Below the pieces are notes generated by a model. It saw only the letters and a list, made by a program, of their open reading frames with translations. It did no database searches and had not been told where the DNA came from. Below, in pieces: positions 44,876 through 52,292 of a stretch of 64,000 bases of DNA (its first letter is position 1; each line of letters starts with the position of its first letter). Source of the stretch: an uncultured Rhodoferax sp. (GTDB lineage: Bacteria; Pseudomonadota; Gammaproteobacteria; Burkholderiales; Burkholderiaceae_C); assembly GCF_946221635.1 (NCBI RefSeq), contig NZ_CAMIHB010000018.1, positions 10,348 to 74,347 of the forward strand. Reading direction: 5' to 3'. A program made the translations under genes and the position numbers.

Positions 44876-45436
44876 ATGGCACTGAAGTCCACCATCTACA
44901 AGGCCAATCTCTCGATCGCCGACATTGACCACGCCTACTACGCCGACCACGCGCTGACGCTGGCCCGCCACCCCAGCGAGACCGACGAACGCATGATGGT
45001 GCGCCTGGTGGCGCTGGCCTTCAACGCCTACCAGCTGCAAAGCGTCTGCAATGGCGACGGCACGCTGGCTTTTGGCGCCGGCCTGTCCGACCCGGAAGAC
45101 CCGGACGTATCCCTGACCGACTTCACCGGCCAGAAGCGGTTGTGGATCGAGGTCGGCCAGCCGGAAGAAAAACCCATCAGCAAGGCCTGCAACAAGGCAG
45201 ATGCCGTGGTGCTCTACCCCTTCTCGCACGCCGCAGACGTGTGGTGGAAGGGCATGGAGACCAAGCTCAGCCGGCTGGACAAGTTGCAGGTCTGGCGCAT
45301 TCCCGCGCCCACCGCGCAGGCCCTGGCGGCCTTGGCCCAGCGCAGCATGCAACTGCAGGCCACCATCCAGGAAGGCGTGCTCATGCTCAGCGACGGGAAC
45401 GGCACGGTGGACGTGGAACCCCTGCGCTGGAAGTAG
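44876..45436 (+). CDS. yaeQ: YaeQ family protein
   Basis: 186 aa from ATG 44876 (MALKSTIYKANLSIADIDHA). Codons upstream of this ATG are encoded by a GC-rich repeat and are dropped. YaeQ has a PD-(D/E)xK nuclease-like fold; family segments are LTLARHPSETDERMMVRLVA, KRLWIEVGQPEEKPISKACN and WWKGMETKLSRLDKLQVWRI. The E. coli homologue was named as a suppressor of rfaH loss, but its biochemical activity is unknown. Probably follows purB on one transcript. Confidence 0.95.
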   Translation: MALKSTIYKANLSIADIDHAYYADHALTLARHPSETDERMMVRLVALAFNAYQLQSVCNGDGTLAFGAGLSDPEDPDVSLTDFTGQKRLWIEVGQPEEKPISKACNKADAVVLYPFSHAADVWWKGMETKLSRLDKLQVWRIPAPTAQALAALAQRSMQLQATIQEGVLMLSDGNGTVDVEPLRWK

Positions 45437-45453
45437 GCCCGGCGCCACCTCGG

Positions 45454-45522
45454 CATTTTGAAGGAATCGGGGGCCAGCCCGCGTCGATAGTGCGCTGACA
45501 GCTACTCTTTTGGTAGCAAACC
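45454..45522 (+). repeat. Dispersed ~60-bp repeat, copy E (overlaps a gene end)
   Basis: ATTTTGAAGGAATCGGGGGC, CAGCCCGCGTCGATAGTGCG, then GACAGCTACTCTTTTGGTAG and CAAA. The right end forms the dyad GCTAC/GTAGC. About 20 bp of it lie inside the C-terminal coding end of the convergent DUF3717-DUF1289 gene, supplying its stop codon. Confidence 0.8.
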
Positions 45523-45945
45523 TGACGCCGGCGTGGCCCGCCCTTCGGCCGCGCGCTCGGCGTAGCGGTTGAACCGCCAGGCGCTGGCCTCCAGCGTGAT
45601 ACGCCGCCAGGTGGCGCGCTTGTCGGCCGGCCCCATCTCGGGCCACAGCTGTACTTCCTCAAACGTCCGACCGCAGCCCTTGCACAGTTCATCGCCCTGG
45701 CTCGTGGAGCAGATGGCGATGCAGGGCGTATCGGGCGTTGTTTCGTACCAAGCCAGCCAGGCATCGCGGGCCTTGGGCGGCATGGAGGCCTCGTCCGCCT
45801 CGGTCTCGTGGTAGTACACCAGCAAGGCATACACCTCCGCCAGCGCCCGGGTGGGCGCGGGCAGCGCCACGCCGTCGGGCGAGGGTTCGCGGGCACGCCA
45901 GTAGTTGATGGCGGACTCGATGTCGGTGATGTGGATGCCGGCCAA
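45502..45945 (-). CDS. DUF3717-DUF1289 fusion protein
   Basis: 147 aa. The N-terminal DUF3717 part (MAGIHITDIESAINYWRARE, about 1-65) is followed by a DUF1289 part (about 72-125) with DTPCIAICSTSQGDELCKGC and the GRTFEEVQLWPEM continuation, a three- to four-Cys metal-binding motif. DUF1289 proteins are small Fe-S or zinc-like proteins of unknown role. The last residues (about PASGLLPKE) are encoded by repeat copy E, so the natural C-terminus has been altered by repeat sequence. Convergent with yaeQ. Confidence 0.87.
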   Translation of the reverse strand: MAGIHITDIESAINYWRAREPSPDGVALPAPTRALAEVYALLVYYHETEADEASMPPKARDAWLAWYETTPDTPCIAICSTSQGDELCKGCGRTFEEVQLWPEMGPADKRATWRRITLEASAWRFNRYAERAAEGRATPASGLLPKE

Positions 45946-46002
45946 GATGCGGTGCGCTGGAATTGGGGGAGGCGCATCATATACCGCTGCGCTCCACCCC
46001 GC

Positions 46003-46962
46003 TCAGCGCCGGGGATCCGGGCTGGCGGTGCGCACGCTGAGCAACATGGTCGCCGCCAGAATACCCACCACCACGCCCAGGGACACACCCACCGGAATCT
46101 TGTAGATGTCGATCAGACACATCTTGGTGCCGATGAACACCAGGATCACCGCCAGGCCGTAGTTGAGCAGGTGAAACTTGTTGGCCACGGCAGCCAGCAG
46201 GAAGTACATGGCACGCAGTCCCAGGATAGCGAACACATTGCTGGTCAGCACGATGAAGGGGTCGGTGGTGATGGCGAAGATGGCGGGGATGGAATCCACC
46301 GCGAAGATCACGTCGGTCAGCGCGACCAGGCAGATCACCATGAAGAGCGGCGTGGCGATGCGCTTGCCGTCTTCCACGGTCCAGAACTTCTCACCGTCGT
46401 ACTGCCGGCTCACGGGCAGCACGCGGCGCAGCAGCTTCAGCGCGGGGTTGTCGTCCAGGCTGGGTTCCTGTCCAGCAGCCCACCACATCTTCACGCCGGT
46501 GAGGATCAAGAAGGCGCCAAAGATGTAGAGGATCCAGTGGAATTCGGCCAGCAGCCAGCTACCGATCAGGATCATCACCGTGCGCAGCACGATGGCACCG
46601 ATGATGCCGATCATCAGCACCCGCTTCTGGTACGCCGTGGGGACGGCAAAGTAGGTGAAGACCAGCAGGAAGACAAAGATGTTGTCCACGGCCAGCGATT
46701 TCTCGATGAGGTAGCCGGTCAGGAACTCCAGCGATTTGGTGTTGGCCAGCGCCACCGAGCCGGTGCTGTCCTTGACGGCCCACCAGAACAAGGCGTTGAA
46801 GAGAAAGCTCAGCGCGATCCAGACCAGCGACCAGTTCAGCGCCTCCTTGACGCCAATCGCATGGGCGCCCTGCTTCTTGAGCACGACAAAATCCACAAAG
46901 AGGGAGACGAGAACGATGCCGACGAACGCGGCCCATAGCCACAGCGGTGCAATGGTTTGCAT
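46003..46962 (-). CDS. alx: TerC/Alx family membrane protein
   Basis: A 319-aa inner-membrane protein of the TerC family with nine or so helices. The paired acidic motifs EKSLAVDNIFVFLLVF and VALTDVIFAVDSIPAIFAIT are characteristic of Alx/TerC, where the aspartates are needed for metal handling. Alx-like members export Mn2+ or respond to alkaline pH. The leader carries a yybP-ykoY riboswitch and an SD-covering hairpin, strongly supporting a manganese role here. The YjbE-type TerC gene at 62164 is a distant relative without this leader. Confidence 0.95.
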   Translation of the reverse strand: MQTIAPLWLWAAFVGIVLVSLFVDFVVLKKQGAHAIGVKEALNWSLVWIALSFLFNALFWWAVKDSTGSVALANTKSLEFLTGYLIEKSLAVDNIFVFLLVFTYFAVPTAYQKRVLMIGIIGAIVLRTVMILIGSWLLAEFHWILYIFGAFLILTGVKMWWAAGQEPSLDDNPALKLLRRVLPVSRQYDGEKFWTVEDGKRIATPLFMVICLVALTDVIFAVDSIPAIFAITTDPFIVLTSNVFAILGLRAMYFLLAAVANKFHLLNYGLAVILVFIGTKMCLIDIYKIPVGVSLGVVVGILAATMLLSVRTASPDPRR

Positions 46963-46965
46963 GAC

Positions 46966-47006
46966 AAGACCTTTTCAAAACGGGTGTACACGTTTCAAAA
47001 GGTCTT
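46966..47006 (-). promoter_or_regulatory. Expression-platform hairpin covering the alx translation start
   Basis: In the transcript AAGACCTTTT (47006-46997) can pair with AAAAGGTCTT (46975-46966), with partial extension by AAACG/CGTTT. The right arm AAAAGGTC is the only ribosome-binding-site-like sequence, ending 3 bases before the alx ATG. The left arm overlaps the GCAAGACC end of the riboswitch, so folding of the aptamer and of this hairpin should exclude each other. Confidence 0.75.
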
Positions 47007-47120
47007 GCGGGAAAGAGCCGTGGGCTCCTCTACGTGCTCCGGCTGCCACTTGCGCGGCAACGTACTGACGAAACACATGCGCTTGGCGGCCGATCCGGCT
47101 CCAAGGTCGCTACTCCCCTT
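47001..47120 (-). promoter_or_regulatory. yybP-ykoY (Mn2+-sensing) riboswitch
   Basis: Minus-strand leader of alx. Class hallmarks read in order: AAAAGGGGAGTAGC (about 47122-47109), a GCCGCCAAGCGCATGTGTTT arm with CGTCAGTAC, GGCAGCCGG, and the closing GCAAGACC (47008-47001). These match the two conserved loops and the 3' segment of the yybP-ykoY class, which binds Mn2+ and controls alx/mntP/yjbE-type genes in Proteobacteria. A downstream hairpin covers the start region, so regulation is probably translational, switched on by Mn2+. Confidence 0.9.
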
Positions 47121-47227
47121 TTGAGGAGGCCGCAGTGTCGCAGGCCGCCCGCGTTCGGGCAAGCGGCGCCCAGGTTCAACCCTTGTTTTTGAGGGGCTTG
47201 CAACAAGCCGGTGCTATGCTGTGCCGC

Positions 47228-47578
47228 ATGAAACTACTCGTCAAATGGCTTTTGAGTGCAGCCGCCTTGCTGGCGGTAGCCCACCTGTACAGCGGCGTGG
47301 AAGTGAAGAGCTTCATGGCCGCACTGATCGCCGCCTTTGTGATCGGCCTGCTCAACACCATCGTGCGTCCGCTGCTCGTGGTGCTGACCTTGCCCATCAC
47401 GGTGCTGACACTGGGCCTGTTTCTTTTTGTCATCAATGCCCTGATGTTCTGGGCCGCCGCCGGCGTGCTGGATGGCTTCCATGTGCAGGGTTTTGCAGCG
47501 GCGCTGATTGGCTCGCTGATCTACACCGCGCTGGGTCTGGTGATTGAATCAGCGCTCGAGCGCCTGTTCCCGAAGTAA
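47228..47578 (+). CDS. Phage-holin-4/YvlD family small membrane protein
   Basis: 116 aa from ATG 47228 (MKLLVKWLLSAAALLAVAHL). Four hydrophobic segments and the conserved loop GLLNTIVRPLLVVLTLPITV define the YvlD/DUF360 family of small inner-membrane proteins; function unknown, sometimes labelled phage holin family IV without lytic evidence. Divergent from the alx riboswitch leader by about 100 bp and overlapping the convergent protease gene end by 30 bp. Confidence 0.88.
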   Translation: MKLLVKWLLSAAALLAVAHLYSGVEVKSFMAALIAAFVIGLLNTIVRPLLVVLTLPITVLTLGLFLFVINALMFWAAAGVLDGFHVQGFAAALIGSLIYTALGLVIESALERLFPK

Positions 47579-49069
47579 CTGCTCCACCTGGCGCGTGCGG
47601 GTGTCCACGATGGACGCCTCGAAGTGGTCGCCCGCCTGCGGATTGTTGCGCGCCATGTCTTGCGCGGCCTTGAGCCGGGTCAAGGCTGCAGCGTAGTCCA
47701 GTTGCGCCACATTCGCCTCGGCTTCCGCGCGGATGGACGCCACGGTGCGCCCCTGCGCCGCCGCTGCCCGCGCGAGCAGTTGCCAAGCCTGTGCATCGCT
47801 GGCGTTATCTGCCACCCAGACCTGCAGACTGGAGGCCGCAGCGTCCGCGCGGTTCAGGGCCAGCTGTGCCTGCGCTGCGAGAAATAGCTCGGGCCGACTG
47901 GGGCTCGCACCCAGTGGCCCCAGCTCCGCCAGTGCCTGGGTAGGGTTGCCACGCACCAACGCACTCTCCGCAAGCAGCATGCGCACCTGCCGCAGCGCAG
48001 CCGCGTCACCCCGCACGGCCTCCCGCAAGCGCGCCGCCAAAGCATCCAGCTGGTCAAATGCACGCAATCGCGTGGCGGCCAGGGCTGCGGCGTAGAGCAC
48101 ACCGGCCTGCAATGCCACAGGTTGGCGGGCCAGCCGACTGGGTTCGGCTTCCTGCAGCCAATGGCGCAGGGTGTCCGCTGCCGGGTTGGCCAGCACCCGC
48201 GCGCGCGCGGCAATCAGAGAGTGCTCTGCTGAGGCGAGCGGTGGTGCGACTTGACCGGCAGGAATGCGCGCCTGCATGTCGGCCATGCGCTCGGTACTCA
48301 GCGGATGGCTGCGCAGATAGGGGAAACCGCCGGAATCGTTGAGCCGCGTGGACTGTTGCAGCTTGTCGAACATGGTGACAAACCCCTGGGGCGCAAACCC
48401 CGCTTGCCCGGCAATACCAAAGCCCACGCGATCGGCCTCTCGCTCCATGTCGCGCGAGAAATTAAGCTGGGTTTGCGCTGCAACCGCCTGCCCCCCCACA
48501 ATGACAGCGTTGGCACCCTGTGGATTTTTGCTCGCTGCCAAAGCCCCGAGAATCATCGCCCCGACCAGCCAAGGCGTCTGCTCACTTTGGCGCGTAATCA
48601 GACGCGCAATATGGCGCTGGGTCACATGGCTCAACTCATGGGCCAGGACGGCAGCCAGCTCATCCCGGCTCGCCACAATGCCCACCAGCCCGAGATGCAC
48701 CCCAAAGTAGGCTCCGGGCAAGGCAAACGCATTGACCGACCGGTCCCGCCCCAACAACAAGCGCCACGCATACTGCGTATCCAGCTCGGGTGGCAGCTCC
48801 CCGCGCGCTCGTGCGGCTGCCATAAGAGGCAGCCAAATGCCCTGTACGTAGTCGCCAATGACGGCGTCGTCGAGGTAGTCGGGGTCGCGATAGAGCTCGC
48901 GGGCAATGCGGTCACCCAGGCGGCGCTCGGCGGCAGGGGTGATGGTGACGCCGTCACCTAGATTGGGGAGGGTTGTATGGGGAGGCTGTATCGGCGTCAA
49001 AGTCTCTGCCATCGCACTTTGCAATATCGTCAAGATCAATACAGTTTTTGCAAAATACGAAAGAACCAT
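47549..49069 (-). CDS. M48 family metalloprotease, BepA-like
   Basis: A 506-aa exported protease-chaperone. Signal peptide MVLSYFAKTVLILTILQSAM ends near AMA-ETL. The M48 domain carries the zinc motif AVLAHELSHVTQRHIARL (HELSH, about 143) and the third ligand region NFSRDMEREADRVGFGIA. A C-terminal TPR-like helical half (about 300-506) follows, as in E. coli BepA, which assists LptD and BAM assembly and degrades misfolded outer-membrane proteins. An AT-rich stretch immediately upstream (TAATAAT near 49086) may contain its promoter. The end overlaps the YvlD-family gene. Confidence 0.92.
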   Translation of the reverse strand: MVLSYFAKTVLILTILQSAMAETLTPIQPPHTTLPNLGDGVTITPAAERRLGDRIARELYRDPDYLDDAVIGDYVQGIWLPLMAAARARGELPPELDTQYAWRLLLGRDRSVNAFALPGAYFGVHLGLVGIVASRDELAAVLAHELSHVTQRHIARLITRQSEQTPWLVGAMILGALAASKNPQGANAVIVGGQAVAAQTQLNFSRDMEREADRVGFGIAGQAGFAPQGFVTMFDKLQQSTRLNDSGGFPYLRSHPLSTERMADMQARIPAGQVAPPLASAEHSLIAARARVLANPAADTLRHWLQEAEPSRLARQPVALQAGVLYAAALAATRLRAFDQLDALAARLREAVRGDAAALRQVRMLLAESALVRGNPTQALAELGPLGASPSRPELFLAAQAQLALNRADAAASSLQVWVADNASDAQAWQLLARAAAAQGRTVASIRAEAEANVAQLDYAAALTRLKAAQDMARNNPQAGDHFEASIVDTRTRQVEQLLREQALER

Positions 49070-49902
49070 TATGCGTCACATATTATTAAAATAAACCAAT
49101 CGACAAACATCCAAGCAAATCGGCACCTTCATCAATTAACAAAACCCAATTGCACCTCTCTTGGATAATGGCAAACATCTAATCAAATCGAGCTTCAGAG
49201 ATTTTTATAAAAAGCACTTATCACGGCCGTTTATTTTAAACCCAACTTTATCTTACTGCAAGTTTAGCCACATTAAGCCACTGATGATGCGAAACGTTAC
49301 AGAGCCACCACAACTCCGGTCTTGCAGATAAAGAATGCCCCGCGGGGCAATCTCATTCATTTTTATACCATCCTTATCTTCTCTGAAGGAAAGAAAACCC
49401 TAAATAGCCGGAAAAGTCACCATCAACTCGATACCTTTGGGACGAGCAGGTCGAGTGAAATCCTCAGGCACGTTTACAGATGCAAACAACTCAAAATCCA
49501 TCAATTTCGAATAAAAAATATACCGAACGAGCATTCAATTAAACCCAAACTCAATAAACGCGGACAAAACCAAAGAAAACACACAAATGCAATTTCGCGA
49601 CGCAGACCATCCAATTTTTTAAATCATCAAGATAAAAGCCACCAGCACTTCAGATACAAATCGACCAACAACAGCCCTAAAAGAGACAATCACCCGAAAA
49701 CCTGTTTATGGATATGAATATCAAGCCAAAAGCATCAATTCCACAAACACAGCAAAAACTCGTTCAATAATTGCAGATGTAAAATAGTCATCCTTGCTCG
49801 AACCAAGCCACCCCTAGCATCGGCAAGCATTAATAAAATGCACAAAGTCTAGAAATTAAACTCTCGCAATTTAATCACAACAACGCAACCACAAACAGAG
49901 TG
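49070..49902. other. 833-bp AT-rich stretch without a convincing gene
   Basis: This gap between the protease start and the oligosaccharyltransferase stop is visibly much lower in GC than the rest of the window. All frames are broken by frequent stops except one plus-strand frame (49322-49717) whose product is a Lys/Asn/His/Ser-rich string without domain character. A 14-bp perfect palindrome TGCCCCGCGGGGCA lies at about 49336-49349, the only GC-rich element; followed on the minus strand by ATTCTTT it could be a weak terminator. The right part must include the protease promoter. The stretch may be the remains of transferred DNA flanking the glycosyltransferase. Confidence 0.7.
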
Positions 49903-51624
49903 TTAATTTTCTAATATATCTTGATAATACCTTTTCATAAACATCTCCAAAATTTTCTTATTCATCGAATCAGGAAGATCTCTCCAGGACAATAAAATGT
50001 CACGCAGCATTCGAGATCCATATATGACGCGAAGACTCTCCAAGGCATTTTGAGCCTCATCGTCAGATCCTTTAATTACCGCCACCTGGGCATATCTGCT
50101 TATCAAGCCAGGCCATGGGTACCTTCTCATGGCATGAATCAGAAGACTAATCTGCTTATCATCAAGCGGGTTAATAGAAGGATGCATTTGTATTGCAAGT
50201 GATGCCTCCTCCAGTTGATTCAATAACAGCGACGAAACATTTACTTCACCTCCACCATCACCAATTCTTAACGCATTGAACCGTGCACTTCGGTACATCT
50301 CTTCTTGTTGCACCACATCTGCCATCACGACCAAACCGAAGAACATTGTCAAAATCACCCCACCCTTGAGAAATAGACCTTTCACAGGAATTGATCGACA
50401 TTCATTTGCATACCCCAATGCAAATCCAAATGGCACAATAAAGTATATGTATGCATGGGGGTACTCAAAAAAACTGTGCACCCCGATAATTGTCGCCACA
50501 GCCAGAGCAAGCCACACTTCGGGGTTCCCTTTATACCTCCATACCGAAAGATACCAATTACCAATCAACCAAACACTAGCAATCGTTAATGGCAATCCCC
50601 ACCATATCGAAAAATCCAATATTATGTTGTGCGCAAAAGAAAATGGCAGCAATGTTGGGCCACATTGAGATGCATTTTCGCGCAGCACATTGAATACCCC
50701 ACCGAAACCAGCACCAAATATAGGCCCATTTACAACTGCTCGAACCAAACACATCCAAACATTCTGACGCCCCCCGGCATTCATTCGCCACCCTAAGACC
50801 GCACCATCGCCAACCAATCCAAGACCCGCACTCACATTCGGATTCCAATAAATATCCAAGAGTGTCGGCACCAGCAAACTAGAAGTAAGCACAAAGATGC
50901 CACCATAGAAGATCGTTAATTTATTTTCAAGCTTCTTGAAATTAGTACCAATTACATAAACAAGTAGAAACAGAACTACATTGACCAATGCAGTTCTCGA
51001 CCCGGTAATTCCGACACCAACCCCCGCTAACGCAGAACAAAGAAAATATGTTAATTTTGAGTACTTTTCTGTTCTAAACAAATAGGCACTCAAAATCCAA
51101 AACCCAACAGCAAATGTGGCCAAATGATTTGCTTGCCCTAAATTGCCGCCAACTCTTGATGGGACTGACTGAGGAATAATCCATCCTTCGACGTAACCTA
51201 ACCCAAGGGATTGATTTAGCGCTACACCAATAGCTGCGACCCCTGTTATTTGAATCAGGAAACAAACTGTTAACCAACGGGCAAAGCTTTCAAAATTCCC
51301 CTTCGTCATCTGCCCTAGGTTTTCACCAAAGGATATAGCCCCTGCCAAAGTAAGCAAATACAGCAGAAGTATCCAAGCATCACCTGTATATATTTTCTTT
51401 TCTACTTCCGCATGGAATACAGTTACCACCATTACACACAGCATCCAAGCATGAAAAAGGTGGAGCTTGAATACAGTCTTTTTGTTTTGCAATGCAAGTA
51501 AACAAATGCACAAACCTATAAAACTGAGCGCTTCAGATTGCCAGCTCACCCACGGTGGAACCCCAAGCGGCCATATATAAGATGCGCAGCAAAGAACTAC
51601 ACCTAGCACAAACATGCTATGCAT
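49903..51624 (-). CDS. PglL/TfpO-type O-oligosaccharyltransferase (Wzy_C family)
   Basis: About 573 aa from ATG 51624 (ATG 51615 also possible; neither has a ribosome-binding site). Roughly ten to twelve membrane helices surround a periplasmic loop with FSFAHNIILDFSIWWGLPL, the conserved His motif of Wzy_C ligases. HSFFEYPHAYIYFIVPFGFA matches the PglL/PilO hallmark, and a soluble C-terminal tail follows. It would transfer a lipid-linked glycan to Ser/Thr of pilin. The gene lies directly behind pilA and its terminator, so expression needs readthrough or a promoter within pilA. The sequence is much more AT-rich than neighbouring genes, suggesting separate acquisition. Confidence 0.85.
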   Translation of the reverse strand: MHSMFVLGVVLCCASYIWPLGVPPWVSWQSEALSFIGLCICLLALQNKKTVFKLHLFHAWMLCVMVVTVFHAEVEKKIYTGDAWILLLYLLTLAGAISFGENLGQMTKGNFESFARWLTVCFLIQITGVAAIGVALNQSLGLGYVEGWIIPQSVPSRVGGNLGQANHLATFAVGFWILSAYLFRTEKYSKLTYFLCSALAGVGVGITGSRTALVNVVLFLLVYVIGTNFKKLENKLTIFYGGIFVLTSSLLVPTLLDIYWNPNVSAGLGLVGDGAVLGWRMNAGGRQNVWMCLVRAVVNGPIFGAGFGGVFNVLRENASQCGPTLLPFSFAHNIILDFSIWWGLPLTIASVWLIGNWYLSVWRYKGNPEVWLALAVATIIGVHSFFEYPHAYIYFIVPFGFALGYANECRSIPVKGLFLKGGVILTMFFGLVVMADVVQQEEMYRSARFNALRIGDGGGEVNVSSLLLNQLEEASLAIQMHPSINPLDDKQISLLIHAMRRYPWPGLISRYAQVAVIKGSDDEAQNALESLRVIYGSRMLRDILLSWRDLPDSMNKKILEMFMKRYYQDILEN

Positions 51625-51652
51625 AAAAAAACGCCCCAAGGGGCGTTTTTTT
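51625..51652. terminator. Intrinsic terminator after pilA
   Basis: AAAAAACGCCCC-AA-GGGGCGTTTTTT forms a stable stem with a long T run in the minus-strand (pilA) direction. The T run leads straight into the ATG (51624) of the oligosaccharyltransferase gene, leaving no room for a separate promoter between them. Confidence 0.93.
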
Positions 51653-51671
51653 TCAACACTCGATGGCTTAT

Positions 51672-52163
51672 TCACTGGAACGCCGTAGCACCAGCTGTCG
51701 CATTCACTGTAGTATCTCGGCATGAACCCGGAAGATATTTTGCATTTACAGATCCAGGGCCGCACAACCAACCAGTAATAACTACACCAGCTGCAGTCAC
51801 GCCGTTGGTGGCACCTACTAAAGGCACAAGAAAGATTGTTCCATTTGCTGCCGCCTGACCCATATTTTGAGATGTGATACGAATTACACCTGTGGAGTTA
51901 GTCATGACTGACGCAACATGGTTTGTTGTAGCACCAGAAGACTCACAGCCCCAACCACCAGCCACAGGGATACTTGTTCCAGATTGAGCAACTTCAGTAA
52001 TAGAAGTCCTGCATGTAGACCCCGCCAAAATTACTTCAGACATGCGTGCACGGACCGTGTAGTCTTGGTAAGCGGGCAGGGCTACCGCCGCCAAAATGCC
52101 AATGATCGCAACAACAATCATCAACTCGATTAAGGTAAAACCTTTTTGCATAGAACGTTTCAT
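51672..52163 (-). CDS. pilA: Type IV pilin, major subunit PilA-like
   Basis: 163 aa from ATG 52163, preceded by GGAGG. Short leader MKRSMQKG precedes FTLIELMIVVAIIGILAAVA: the prepilin peptidase would cut after Gly and methylate Phe1, and Glu5 is present. The globular part has an early Cys in STCRTSITEVA and a C-terminal disulfide loop WLCGPGSVNAKYLPGSC typical of beta-proteobacterial PilA. The upstream sigma54 promoter indicates control by RpoN and the PilS-PilR system. Its immediate downstream neighbour is a PglL-type transferase, so the pilin is probably glycosylated. Confidence 0.96.
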   Translation of the reverse strand: MKRSMQKGFTLIELMIVVAIIGILAAVALPAYQDYTVRARMSEVILAGSTCRTSITEVAQSGTSIPVAGGWGCESSGATTNHVASVMTNSTGVIRITSQNMGQAAANGTIFLVPLVGATNGVTAAGVVITGWLCGPGSVNAKYLPGSCRDTTVNATAGATAFQ

Positions 52164-52194
52164 AAAGCCTCCGAAAGTTAAGGTGCTTCTATCT

Positions 52195-52211
52195 AGCATA
52201 CTTCGCGCCAA
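52195..52211 (-). promoter_or_regulatory. Sigma54 (RpoN) promoter of pilA
   Basis: On the minus strand TTGGCGCGAAGTATGCT matches the consensus YTGGCACGRNNNTTGCW at 15 of 17 positions, including GG and GC with the required 10-base spacing. It lies 31 bp upstream of the pilA ATG, giving a leader of about 20 bases. RpoN control of pilA through PilR is established in Pseudomonas. Confidence 0.88.
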
Positions 52212-52292
52212 CTTATAAAGTAACGACTTCCAGATCAATTCGACTCTTTTGTACTATTTTTACGATGCCGATGAACTCAAATGTCTTTTTTG

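Noticed and set aside
47228..47578. Prophage holin gene
   Set aside because: The family label phage holin IV is historical; there are no lysin, integrase or structural phage genes nearby.
49336..49349. Palindrome TGCCCCGCGGGGCA as a terminator
   Set aside because: There is almost no loop and only a weak T-rich tail, so I mention it within the gap entry but do not annotate it as a terminator.
49322..49717. A 131-codon open frame in the AT-rich gap
   Set aside because: The product is a Lys/Asn/His/Ser/Arg-rich string without hydrophobic core or motif, and no ribosome-binding site is seen.
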